Shown: positions 7,700 to 15,985 of the stretch, piece after piece
How positions within the stretch are numbered: the first letter of the stretch is position 1
Layout of the letters: every line of letters begins with the position of its first letter
Assembly: GCA_041495845.1 (NCBI GenBank)
Contig: JBGQDM010000025.1
Coordinates: forward strand, 1-33,166
Length of the DNA stretch: 33,166 nt
Direction: 5' to 3'
Source of the DNA: JBGQDM01 sp041495845
GTDB taxonomy: Bacteria > Acidobacteriota > Terriglobia > Terriglobales > Acidobacteriaceae
Program-made: the position numbers and the translations under genes
The notes under the pieces: model-generated
Databases searched by the model: none
Told to the model about the DNA's origin: nothing
What the model saw: the letters and a program-made list of their open reading frames with translations, nothing else

Positions 7700-8573
7700 A
7701 ACCTGGGGACAGACGGGACGTTCCCTAGTTTTCTGACCAATATGGGAATACCGGCGGCCAATCGCGAACCACAAACGAGCGAAACGTAGTCACCGACCTG
7801 GGTCGTTTCTGATATTTTCTGGGAATGGCCCGATTGCCTCGCTTGGTTGTCGTTGACGTTGCCCATCATGTCACGCAGCGCGGCAACGCCCGGCAAGTGA
7901 TTCTGACCAACGATCCGGATCGCGTCGCTTACCTGGAGTTGGTGCGGCAATATTCTGCCCTTTACCGTCTTTCCCTGCTCGGCTACTGCTTGATGTTCAA
8001 TCACGTGCATTTGATCGTTGTTCCCCGCACCCCCGAAACCTTGGGGCAAACCCTCAAGCAGACCCACGGACGCTACGCATCGTATTGGAATGCCCGCAAC
8101 TCGTCCAGCGGGCATGTGTGGCAGGGACGATTCTATTCCTGTCCGCTGGACGAATCCCAGCTGTGGGCGGGGTTGCGTTATGTGGAGTTGAATCCGGTGC
8201 GAGCCGGTATCGTGGCCGCGGCGGCGCAGTAGCGATGGTCGAGCGCCCCGGCTCACGGCAACGCCGAGGTTTCGGACCAACTGCTGGAAATGGAACGGTG
8301 GCAAAGGCGGTGGACGGTGGCAAAGTGGAGTGAGTATCTTGCCGCCAGAGAATCGCAAACCGATCTCAGCGCATTGCGCCAGTGCACGCACACCGGTCGC
8401 CCGCTGGGGACAACCGAATTCGTTGCCCGGCTCGAACCGACCACGGCGCGGCCCCTCGCTCCGCGCAAGGGAGGACGGCCCAAAAAGCCCGCAGCGGATT
8501 CCCGGCAGGACGACTTTGCTTTTGTTGCCTAGTTCTCAGGAAATTGGGGAACGTCCCGTCTGTCCCCAGGTTT
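7700..8573 (+). mobile_element. REP-associated transposase element with inverted terminal repeats
   Basis: Left end 7700-7737 and right end 8536-8573 are inverted copies: both read, from outside in on the right, TCAG-AAA-T-GGGAACGTCCC and then GTCTGTCCCCAGGTTT. Between them is a single Y1/HUH transposase reading frame (7825-8532). This matches the architecture of a REP-associated tyrosine transposase (RAYT) gene flanked by its cognate repeats. A third copy in the same orientation as the right end is at 7220-7260. Confidence 0.75.
7825..8532 (+). pseudogene. REP-associated Y1/HUH transposase (RAYT), interrupted by an in-frame amber codon
   Basis: From ATG 7825 the frame codes MARLPRLVVVDVAHHVTQRG, then YCLMFNHVHLIVV (the HxH of the HUH nuclease) and LRYVELNPVRAGIV (the region that holds the catalytic Tyr). 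It stops at TAG 8230-8232 after 135 codons. Beyond that codon the same frame continues without any shift: RWSSAPAHGNAEV, then WQRRWTVAKWSEYL, CTHTGRPLG, and a basic GGRPKKP tail to the stop at 8530-8532, all typical of the RAYT C-terminus. Family members have Tyr in the -YRWSS- position, so one base change (TAT/TAC to TAG) explains the break. The product would be a 135-residue fragment retaining the HUH motif, or a 235-residue protein if the amber is read through. RAYTs process REP single strands; they rarely transpose themselves. Confidence 0.85.
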
Positions 8574-8702
8574 GTCTAAGTTTGTCGGGACAACCTGATG
8601 GGCGAGTTTGTATCGCGGCGCTAGCCTGGGCCACCCGCCAAACAAGCACGTTGTTCGTCCCAACGAAATTCAAACAGGCCTTAGGACGGCCCACCCGCCC
8701 CC

Positions 8703-8730
8703 TTGACACTCCGAAGAACAAGCGTAGAAT
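8703..8730 (+). promoter_or_regulatory. Sigma70-type promoter of the RHS gene
   Basis: TTGACA at 8703-8708, 16-base spacer, TAGAAT at 8725-8730. The -35 is perfect and the -10 matches five of six. Transcription would start near 8737, leaving a leader of about 24 bases that includes the Shine-Dalgarno GAAGGGAG at 8745-8752, eight bases before ATG 8761. It is the best promoter seen in the window. Confidence 0.7.
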
Positions 8731-8760
8731 TCGGCCCACTTACCGAAGGGAGCATTCTCC

Positions 8761-11700
8761 ATGCCTCATTCCACTCGGCGTGTTCACAAGTTATTCTTGA
8801 GTGTGCAGCTGACATTCGTGATGTTACTGGTGTCTTCAAAAGCAATGGGGCAAACTTATTTGGACGAAACTGGGAACGAACCTTTTTCAATCAATGAGCC
8901 GGTCGAGCTTGGCTTCATAAACCTTTCAAATGGCAACTTGCATATCGAGATCCCTTTAGGGTCGAGGGCGCAGCGGGGGAGGCTAGGGTATGCACCATCG
9001 CTGGTCTACAACAGTCGCGTGTGGGCGCACGGCCCGAAGAATACCGACCCATGGCACCCCGTCACGGGCATGGCCGCTGGGTGGAGGCTTGAGGATGGCT
9101 TCGCCGGCGGCACGTCGCAAACCAAGTGGACCAAGAACTGCTCCAACGGCGAGCAAGCTGACCAGTATAAAGACTTCTATTTCTCAGATGCGTCACGCAC
9201 CCGCCACTACTTCAGTTTCATCACTTCCCCGTTGACTTGTGGGGGCGGAAGTATTACCCACAACAGCGGCTATGCGGACGACAACTCCGGCTACTTCATG
9301 GAGGTTACAAACTTCACAGATGCTATCGTTTATGCCAAAGATGGCACGAAGGTCTACCCGGGGCTGCGAGACACAAACGGGAACTTCCTTGGCAACGGGG
9401 TGGACACGCTCGGCCGAAATACTGTGCGGTCGACCCAGAGCGGCGTTCAGATATTCTACGATGTTGTCAACTCCCAGGGCCAAACCGCACGGTACACCGT
9501 TACAACCACCATAATGTACGCGCAAACGAACTTTGGCCAAACGGGCCGGCCCGAGTGTGCGGGCGCAATTGCTTGTCCGATGACATTGGTGACCCGTATT
9601 CTTCTGCCGGACGGAGTCAGCGCCTACACATTTACCTATGATCCCTCTTACGGTGAATTGACAAGCGTTCGTCTGCCCACCGGTGGTCTTATTACGTACG
9701 GGTACACAAATTTTTCTGATTCAAATTCTGATCCAAATCGCTGGGTGGTGAGCAGGGCGATCAACGGCGGGACATGGAACTACACCCCCACGGCGATTCA
9801 CAGCTGCCAGGCTGGCCCCCCGGGTTGCCAACAAGCCGTGACCGTCACTACCCCAACCGGGGACAAGTCGGTATACAACTTCACCGGCGGTCCTTGGCTT
9901 ACTAGCCTAACGAAATACAAAGGAGCGGGTCCGCAGGCGTTTTACTCTTTGGTCAGGGAATACGGCGGGCCCATGACCTGCTCAGTCGCCCCATGTGTTC
10001 CGGCGAGGTCCGCGCGCGTGTCCCGGGATACCACGACGAGTGCGGTGCCGTCTGGAAGCCTCACACGCAAGACTGAATACACGTACGACCCTGGCCCGGC
10101 GTTCAACATCATCGCAGTTAAGGACTGGAAGTACACCTCTTCAACATTCTCCGCCAACCCGGACCGCGAACTCGACACATCCTACGTCACGGATCCGGCC
10201 TACACCGACTTGCACATGTTAACGTTACCCTTGAACGTGACCGTCAAAGACGGCGCCGGCACACAGGTAGCACAAACAAACTATACCTACGACCCACCCG
10301 GGTTGACATTGGTCACCGGCACGCCTAACCATGACGATGCCAACTACGGAATCGCAGCTACCGCTCGTGGAAATGTGGCATCGATTCAGAAATGGGTCAG
10401 CGGTACAAACTACCTCACCACCAGTTTCACGTACGACACTACTGGCCAGGTGCTATCCGTGATGGATCCGGTCGGCGCCGTCACATCGTACAGCTACGCA
10501 GATCGGTTTTTTACCGACGGCGCTGCTGTGTCCAATCCCCCGACATCGTTCACACCGACACAACCGACAAATGCCTATCCCACTCGGACCACCACATCCC
10601 TCGGCAGCGAGGATCGGGGCTATTACTTTGATTCTGGCGCGCTCGCATACACCAGGGATGTTAACGGAAACGATGCCTATCAGCACTTCATCGACCCGAT
10701 GGACCGGCGTACCCACACTTTTGGACAGCTGACCGGCTCGGCACGCGCCTGGAGCTTCGTCCAGTACACGAGCGCGACGCAAACGGATGCCTATACCACG
10801 ATCAACGACGCGAGCGCTTCACCGGGCTGCACCAGTTGCGTTCATGCCCAGTCTGTCGTTGACTCTTGGGCACGAGTACTGAGCTCCACACTCGTAAGCG
10901 ATCCGGACGGCGCGACGAGTGTAAACTCCGTGTATAACTCCTCTGGTCGCGTTGCCTCGGTAAGCCACCCTCACCGCACCACACCGTCAACCACGGATGG
11001 CCTGGAGACACCCGCATACGACGGCCTGGGCAGGGTTACATCGTTGACGCATCCTGATGGAAAGAAGAAGGCGACGTTCTATGGGTCGGACGTTACCACC
11101 AACGGCGGCCGGGGTTCGCAACTTTGTTCAACGGCTACTTACGGCATGGGCTACCCCGTGCTGGCCATTGACGAGGCAGGCAAAAGACATCAGGCGTGGC
11201 TCGACGGTTTCAACCGTGTTGTTGAAGTCGATGAACCGGATTCTTCTAATAGCCTCGTCACCCCGCAGACACTTGCCACTTGTTATCTGGGCGATGTCAG
11301 GGGGAATCTGATTCAGTCCGTACAAGGGAGTCAGGTACGCAACTATGGATTTGCTGACGGGTTGTCACGCATTACCTCGACGACTCTCCCGGAGTCGGGA
11401 ACAACGTCTATTTTCTACACGACTTCTGGGGGTCTCCTCTGCGCTGGGGACGCGTCTAAGCCCTGTCGCAAGATTGATGCGCGGGGCGTAACGACGACAT
11501 TTGTTTATGACAGCCTCGGACGACCGACCGAGAAGAGCTACTCCGATGGCACGACGCCCACTGTGAGATACGCTTACGACGGTGGTGTGCTTACCGGATG
11601 TAATGGGCCTCCCCCAACCCTGGCGCCCATCAACCCGATGGGCCACAGAACGGCGATGTGCGACGGTAGTGGAGCAACCTCTTGGTCCTATGATGCTGGG

Positions 11701-13611
11701 GGTCGCATTCTTACCGAGAGGCGAAGGGTCACGGGAGTAACCAAGAGCGTTTCTTTCACCTACACTCTTGGTGGCGCAGTCTCCTCCATTACATACTCGA
11801 GCGCGAAGACGGTGACTTATACCTACGATACTGCCGGGCGGCAGCTCTCTGCGGTGGATACCACAAACTCTATCAACTTTGCGACCGGAGCTCACTACGC
11901 CCCCGCCGGACAATTGCTTACCTACAAAAACGGTGCCTCGGGCAGCTTTGCGGGCATTACGGTGACGGATGCATACAACAACCGTCTGGAACTGGTGGAC
12001 GAGTCCGTGATCACGCCTACCCAGACAATCAAGTGGTTAACCCACGGATACGACTTGGGAGCGGGCAACAACAACGGCACTATTGCGTCCATCACAAACC
12101 ACCTGGATACCGGACGTAGTCAGACGTTTACCTATGACGAACTGAATCGGATTCAGACCGCTCAGAGTCAGGCTACGTCAGGCACTACCTGCTGGGGTCA
12201 GAGCTTTACCTACGACCGCTGGAGCAACCTGCTCGGAGTCAGCCCTACAAAGTGCGGTGCTCTTCCCCTCAGCGTAACGGTGGATGGCGGCAATCACATC
12301 ACGAATGGTGGGTTCACGTACGACCTCTCGGGAAATCTTCTGACGGAGGGTTCGGGGACGGGAGCCTGGACCTATTCGTGGGATGCGGAAAATCAACTGA
12401 AAACTGCTTCGGGACCCTCCTCCGTTACGTTCTTCTACGATGGTGACGGCGTGCGAGTAAAGAAGAACAATGGAACACTTTACTGGCGGATGCCCGGCGG
12501 ACGGATTCTCGCAAGAACCGATTTGACTGGAACCATACTCGGGGAGCATGTCTATTTCGCTGGTCGGGACGTCGCGCTGATGTACACCTCGGCTACTCCG
12601 AACTACATATTTCAGGACGCGCTTGGCGGAGACAAGCTAGTAACAAGCGCGACGGGAGTTGTTTGTAGCGATGTGGACACCGCGCCCTTCGGGAGCGAGG
12701 TTGTGTTTAGCGCCGCCTGCGATCCCGGATATAGGTTCGCTGCTCTCGAGCGGGACAGCGAATCCTCCGGCCTCGACTACGCGATGGCCCGCTACTACGA
12801 TAGTCGGTTGGGACGTTTCCTGAGTCCTGATGGCATGTCGGGCAACTTGGGAGATCCGCAGTCCTTGAACCTTTATGCCTATGTCAGGAACAATCCTGCT
12901 ACCTTGACTGACCCAATGGGCCTATGCGCCGCCAGTAGGGACGGTGACGGTTGCGCGTTCGGAGGAACCAACGGGGGCTTTGGCCTTAACAGCGGCTGCA
13001 TGCTTGACGGCTCGAGGATCCCATGTGGCCTGCTGGGTATACTGATCCGAGCGGACGCAGCTGTCAACTGCCCTGCTTGTCAACCCGGGCAAACCGTCGG
13101 CGTAGATAACAAGGTCTACGAATACAAATGGGTCAAGCCCTACCTGCTCAGCTTTGGGAGTATCAAGACTACCAACTGCTCGAGTGTTTGGAGCTATTGC
13201 ACGGGAGACGTTTATATAAAAAAGGTACCGGGGCATTTCAGCTTGCAAAGTTCGGGTTCCTTGGATACAGGGCCTGTTGAAGATGTATACCCGCCGATGG
13301 CACGACAACTGTTCCTGGAAAATCGGCAGATCTGGCAGAATGCCAACCAAATCACCGATCCTCGCACCATCGCGCTTTGGTATGGGGCAGCTGCCTTACC
13401 AGCTGTGGTCGCTAATGCATCCGAAATCGCTGCTGCTGCACGCGAACTGTCGCTGGCCGTAGAGGTAGCGTACCCTGGTACGACAGCACAAATCATGGAT
13501 GTGCTTCAACAAGCAACGCCTCCGACAAACATACCTTCAAAATTGGCGGGTGCTGCATGGTTTGTGGGCGAGCGGATCTCCAATTGGTACTCAGGCTCTA
13601 GCGAGAGGTGA
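8761..13611 (+). CDS. RHS/YD-repeat protein with signal peptide and variable C-terminal tail
   Basis: 1616 residues. The N-terminus (MPHSTRRVHKLFLSVQLTFV, then MLLVSSKAMG) is a signal peptide, so export is via Sec rather than as a T6SS PAAR-fused effector; no PAAR or VgrG part is visible. A conserved N-terminal RHS region (INEPVELGFINLSNGNLHIE, then GRLGYAPSLVYNSRVW) is followed by many YD repeats (FTYDTTGQVLSVMD, YDSLGRPTEKSYSDG, YTYDTAGRQLSAVD, FTYDLSGNLL). The RHS-associated core is near residues 1338-1388: LDYAMARYYDSRLGRFLSPD, then LNLYAYVRNNPATLTDPMGL. Such proteins build a closed beta-cocoon and the part after the core is the cargo. Here that tail (about 1389-1616, 228 residues) is Cys-rich at first, later has an Ala-rich hydrophobic segment, and matches no toxin I can name. 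The stop overlaps a GTG of the next gene. The gene looks less GC-rich than its neighbours, suggesting transfer. Confidence 0.92.
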   Translation: MPHSTRRVHKLFLSVQLTFVMLLVSSKAMGQTYLDETGNEPFSINEPVELGFINLSNGNLHIEIPLGSRAQRGRLGYAPSLVYNSRVWAHGPKNTDPWHPVTGMAAGWRLEDGFAGGTSQTKWTKNCSNGEQADQYKDFYFSDASRTRHYFSFITSPLTCGGGSITHNSGYADDNSGYFMEVTNFTDAIVYAKDGTKVYPGLRDTNGNFLGNGVDTLGRNTVRSTQSGVQIFYDVVNSQGQTARYTVTTTIMYAQTNFGQTGRPECAGAIACPMTLVTRILLPDGVSAYTFTYDPSYGELTSVRLPTGGLITYGYTNFSDSNSDPNRWVVSRAINGGTWNYTPTAIHSCQAGPPGCQQAVTVTTPTGDKSVYNFTGGPWLTSLTKYKGAGPQAFYSLVREYGGPMTCSVAPCVPARSARVSRDTTTSAVPSGSLTRKTEYTYDPGPAFNIIAVKDWKYTSSTFSANPDRELDTSYVTDPAYTDLHMLTLPLNVTVKDGAGTQVAQTNYTYDPPGLTLVTGTPNHDDANYGIAATARGNVASIQKWVSGTNYLTTSFTYDTTGQVLSVMDPVGAVTSYSYADRFFTDGAAVSNPPTSFTPTQPTNAYPTRTTTSLGSEDRGYYFDSGALAYTRDVNGNDAYQHFIDPMDRRTHTFGQLTGSARAWSFVQYTSATQTDAYTTINDASASPGCTSCVHAQSVVDSWARVLSSTLVSDPDGATSVNSVYNSSGRVASVSHPHRTTPSTTDGLETPAYDGLGRVTSLTHPDGKKKATFYGSDVTTNGGRGSQLCSTATYGMGYPVLAIDEAGKRHQAWLDGFNRVVEVDEPDSSNSLVTPQTLATCYLGDVRGNLIQSVQGSQVRNYGFADGLSRITSTTLPESGTTSIFYTTSGGLLCAGDASKPCRKIDARGVTTTFVYDSLGRPTEKSYSDGTTPTVRYAYDGGVLTGCNGPPPTLAPINPMGHRTAMCDGSGATSWSYDAGGRILTERRRVTGVTKSVSFTYTLGGAVSSITYSSAKTVTYTYDTAGRQLSAVDTTNSINFATGAHYAPAGQLLTYKNGASGSFAGITVTDAYNNRLELVDESVITPTQTIKWLTHGYDLGAGNNNGTIASITNHLDTGRSQTFTYDELNRIQTAQSQATSGTTCWGQSFTYDRWSNLLGVSPTKCGALPLSVTVDGGNHITNGGFTYDLSGNLLTEGSGTGAWTYSWDAENQLKTASGPSSVTFFYDGDGVRVKKNNGTLYWRMPGGRILARTDLTGTILGEHVYFAGRDVALMYTSATPNYIFQDALGGDKLVTSATGVVCSDVDTAPFGSEVVFSAACDPGYRFAALERDSESSGLDYAMARYYDSRLGRFLSPDGMSGNLGDPQSLNLYAYVRNNPATLTDPMGLCAASRDGDGCAFGGTNGGFGLNSGCMLDGSRIPCGLLGILIRADAAVNCPACQPGQTVGVDNKVYEYKWVKPYLLSFGSIKTTNCSSVWSYCTGDVYIKKVPGHFSLQSSGSLDTGPVEDVYPPMARQLFLENRQIWQNANQITDPRTIALWYGAAALPAVVANASEIAAAARELSLAVEVAYPGTTAQIMDVLQQATPPTNIPSKLAGAAWFVGERISNWYSGSSER

Positions 13612-13622
13612 CGCAAAAACCA

Positions 13623-13988
13623 ATGCCGGATCGGCGATCGCCGAAGTGCCCGTTATGCGGGGATGAGTTCCACATCAAGCATGTGGATTTCGCGATGCCC
13701 TTTCGCTGCCCGGGCTGTGAACGGTACTTGTGTGTTCCGCGCTACTACGGCCGTTTGTGGGTTTGTGTGGCTCTCCTGATTTCTAGTTTTTTGTGTTTCG
13801 TCCTCGGAGCTAGAGGCCCCAACCTTGTACTTGCTGCTCTAATAGCGGCGATTCCAATTTTCTTCATGGTAATCTTTTGGACAGCGCACTTCGCTCCTCC
13901 CATGCTCGGAGCTTGTGCGCCTGAGCATTCCCACCATCCCAACCACCCCAACCCGGGTTCTCTAGGGCTTGGTCCGCCCGCAAGATAG
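13623..13988 (+). CDS. Small zinc-ribbon / two-TM membrane protein (family member 2), directly downstream of RHS
   Basis: 121 residues from ATG 13623, chosen because it aligns with the only start of the duplicate at 14148; a GTG at 13608 overlapping the RHS stop (GTGA) would add five residues and would couple translation to the RHS gene. The N-terminal zinc ribbon is CPLCGDEFHIKH, then FRCPGCERYL. A PRYYGRLW linker leads to two TM helices (VCVALLISSFLCFVLGA and LVLAALIAAIPIFFMVIFW) and a His/Pro-rich tail. No named family is recognised. Its position as the first gene after the RHS tail is where immunity genes of polymorphic toxins are found, which makes an inner-membrane immunity protein a reasonable inference but not shown. 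Confidence 0.8.
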   Translation: MPDRRSPKCPLCGDEFHIKHVDFAMPFRCPGCERYLCVPRYYGRLWVCVALLISSFLCFVLGARGPNLVLAALIAAIPIFFMVIFWTAHFAPPMLGACAPEHSHHPNHPNPGSLGLGPPAR

Positions 13989-14052
13989 CCCTCACGTGCC
14001 CGGCCGGCCTGGCCGACGGAAGAAATACGCGGGCCGGATGGCGCACCCCCCC

Positions 14053-14107
14053 GGCGGGTGCTGCATATTTTGCGGGCGAGCAGATCTACCATTGGTACTC
14101 AGACTGA
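14053..14107 (+). pseudogene. Displaced fragment of the RHS C-terminus
   Basis: Reading from the repeat start, the frame codes AGAAYFAGEQIYHWYSD and stops at TGA 14105-14107, matching the last residues of the RHS protein with conservative changes (W to Y, V to A, N to H). No start codon or upstream RHS sequence accompanies it. It resembles the orphan C-terminal remnants left when polymorphic-toxin tail modules are duplicated or replaced, though only about 17 residues remain. Confidence 0.7.
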
Positions 14108-14147
14108 TATTTGGCTGGAGAGGTGACGACTGAGAAGTGATAACCTA

Positions 14148-14504
14148 ATGACGGATCGGCGATCGCCGAAGTGCCCTTTATGTGGTTCTCAGTTCCACAT
14201 CAAGCATGTGGATTTCGCGATGGCCTTTCCCTGTCCAGGCTGTGAACGGTACTTGTGTGTCCCGCGTTACTATGGCCGTTTGTGGAATTGTACGGCTCTT
14301 TTGATTTCTGGTTTTTTGTGTTTCGTCCTCGGAGCTAGAGGCCCCAACCTCTTACTTGCTGCTGTAATAGCTGCGTTTCCTGTTTTGTTCATGGTAACCT
14401 TTTGGACGAGGCACTTCGCTCCCCCCAGGCTCAGGGCTTGTGCGCCCGACCACCCCCACCACCCCAACCCGGGTTCTCTAGGGCTGGGTCCGCCCACCAG
14501 ATAG
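14148..14504 (+). CDS. Small zinc-ribbon / two-TM membrane protein (family member 3, tandem duplicate)
   Basis: 118 residues from ATG 14148. Very close to the gene at 13623 along its whole length. Zinc ligands are Cys9, Cys12, Cys29 and Cys32; TM helices are at about 46-63 and 67-86; both copies keep the FAM-FxCPGCERYLCVPRYYGRLW core and the C-terminal PNPGSLGLGPP tail. Differences are scattered and mostly conservative in the TMs, with more change around residue 14 and in the tail, so both copies look to be kept as coding genes rather than decaying. It lies inside the tandem unit with the displaced RHS tail fragment. Function is unknown; see the preceding copy. Confidence 0.8.
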   Translation: MTDRRSPKCPLCGSQFHIKHVDFAMAFPCPGCERYLCVPRYYGRLWNCTALLISGFLCFVLGARGPNLLLAAVIAAFPVLFMVTFWTRHFAPPRLRACAPDHPHHPNPGSLGLGPPTR

Positions 14505-14620
14505 CCCTGACGTGCCCGGCCTGCCGCCGGAAGAAATACGCGGGCCGGATGGCGCAGCCCCCGGGTATCGAGCACGGCGCCCCGCCCGTTCGTAATCTTG
14601 AACCCTCCGCCCTCCGGCGT

Positions 14621-14649
14621 TTGACGCTGCCGAGCCCAGCTTTTATAGT
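14621..14649 (+). promoter_or_regulatory. Sigma70-type promoter of tig, possibly giving a leaderless mRNA
   Basis: TTGACG at 14621-14626, 17-base spacer, TATAGT at 14644-14649: each box matches five of six. The trigger-factor GTG is at 14657, only seven bases after the -10 box, which is where transcription would be expected to begin. There is no room for a Shine-Dalgarno. Confidence 0.65.
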
Positions 14650-14656
14650 CTAAAGA

Positions 14657-15928
14657 GTGACCACTGCTGAAGTTAAAGACACCTGCAAACGCGAGATTGA
14701 AGTCCACGTCCCAGCTGAGGAAGTGGCCCGGCAGACCGAAGTCATCGTCCAGAAGTTTCAGAAGCTGGCTCGCATCCCCGGCTTCCGCAAGGGCAAAGTT
14801 CCGGCTACGGTCATTCGGCAACGCTTTTCTGAGGACATCAAGAGCGAAGTGGTGGAAGCGCTCGTCCCTCGCTATTTCCGCCGCGAGACCGACAAGCAGG
14901 GACTGCATCCCGTTTCCCAGCCGCAAGTCACTGACCTGCATGTCCATGAAGGCGAAGCGCTGCACTTCAAGGCCAGCTTCGAAGTCATGCCGGAAATTCA
15001 GGTGGCCGGGTACAAGGAACTGCGGGCGGAGCATCCTGAGATCACCGTCACCGGCGAAGAAGTTTCCCACGCCATTGATGACTTGCGTGAACAGCAGGCT
15101 GCCTACATTCCGATCGAAGGCCGCACGCTGGCCGACGGCGATTTTGCCCAGGTCGCGCTCGAAGGCAAAGCCGAAGACGGCGAAGGCCAACCCGTCAAGA
15201 TGGATGACATCCTGGTGGAGATTGGCGGCAAGAATACGCTGGAAGAATTTTCCGTCAACCTGCGTGGCGTCTCGGCCGGCGACGAGCGCAGTTTCGACGT
15301 GCATTATCCGCAGGAATATTCCGACCAGCGCCTGGCCGGAAAACACTTTACGTATTCGGTGAAAGTCCTCGGCATGAAGCAGAAGACCATGCCGGAGCTG
15401 AATGACGAGTTTGCACAAGCCGCCGCGCCGGACCTCAAATCAGTGGACGACCTGCGGCAGCACGTGCGCGGGCAGATCGAGCGCAGCCGCCGCGTCTCCG
15501 CCGAGCGTGAAGCCAAAGACAAGCTCGTCGCGGAACTGGTCAAGCGCAATGAGTTTGCCGTGCCCGAAGCGCTGATCGAGCGCCAGGTGGAACTGCGACT
15601 CGAGCGCGGTCTGCGCGCCCTGGCGGCGCAAGGCATGCGCCCTGACGATCTGAAGAAGATGGATTTTGACCGGCTGCGCGCGGGCCAGCGCGACCAGGCG
15701 GAACAGGAAGTCAAGGCTTCGCTGCTGCTGGAAAAGATCAGTGACGCGGAAAATATTCAGGTCAGCGACGAAGAAGTGGACCACGAGATCCTCAGCCTCG
15801 CCGGACAACTGCAGCAAACACCCGACGCGGTGCGCGCTCGTTTGACTCAAGATGGAGCGCTGGATAGAATCCGACACAGGATCCGCAGCGAGAAAACTCT
15901 CGAATTTTTGTATCGTCAATCCGCCTGA
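14657..15928 (+). CDS. tig: Trigger factor (ribosome-associated chaperone and peptidyl-prolyl isomerase)
   Basis: 423 residues, normal length. It binds ribosomal protein uL23 at the exit tunnel and shields nascent chains. The N-terminal ribosome-binding domain (about 1-145) has the signature IPGFRKGKVP. The FKBP-type isomerase domain is about 150-240 (ADGDFAQVALEGK, then RSFDVHYPQEYSDQRLAGK). The helical C-terminal chaperone domain follows and ends RSEKTLEFLYRQSA. The start is GTG 14657: TTAEVKDTCKREIEVHVPAE is the expected N-terminus, and no other start fits. First gene of the tig-clpP-clpX-lon block; clpP follows after 57 bases. The promoter position suggests a leaderless transcript. Confidence 0.96.
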   Translation: MTTAEVKDTCKREIEVHVPAEEVARQTEVIVQKFQKLARIPGFRKGKVPATVIRQRFSEDIKSEVVEALVPRYFRRETDKQGLHPVSQPQVTDLHVHEGEALHFKASFEVMPEIQVAGYKELRAEHPEITVTGEEVSHAIDDLREQQAAYIPIEGRTLADGDFAQVALEGKAEDGEGQPVKMDDILVEIGGKNTLEEFSVNLRGVSAGDERSFDVHYPQEYSDQRLAGKHFTYSVKVLGMKQKTMPELNDEFAQAAAPDLKSVDDLRQHVRGQIERSRRVSAEREAKDKLVAELVKRNEFAVPEALIERQVELRLERGLRALAAQGMRPDDLKKMDFDRLRAGQRDQAEQEVKASLLLEKISDAENIQVSDEEVDHEILSLAGQLQQTPDAVRARLTQDGALDRIRHRIRSEKTLEFLYRQSA

Positions 15929-15985
15929 GTTCCGAGCAGCGGCGGATACTCCCCCAACGTAGTCTGAACCGGCAGGAGTGTGACA

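Larger units (their letters stand above)
13545..14563 (+). repeat. Imperfect tandem duplication, unit about 508 bp: RHS tail end plus zinc-ribbon gene
   Basis: Unit 1 runs from about 13545 and unit 2 from about 14053 to 14563; homology starts sharply at GGCGGGTGCTGCAT in each and ends after CGGGCCGGATGGCGCA. Each unit contains the last codons of the RHS gene, a small zinc-ribbon membrane protein gene, and the same 3' flank. In unit 2 the RHS tail fragment still reads AGAAYFAGEQIYHWYSD then stop, against LAGAAWFVGERISNWYSG in the intact gene, and is separated from any start. Confidence 0.85.

Noticed and set aside
8761..13611. RHS protein as a type VI secretion effector
   Set aside because: It has a Sec-type signal peptide and no PAAR, VgrG or adaptor gene is in the window.
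14402..14653. Plus-strand frame of 83 codons between the second zinc-ribbon gene and tig
   Set aside because: It overlaps the zinc-ribbon gene out of frame, crosses the tandem-repeat border and contains the tig promoter; no family pattern.
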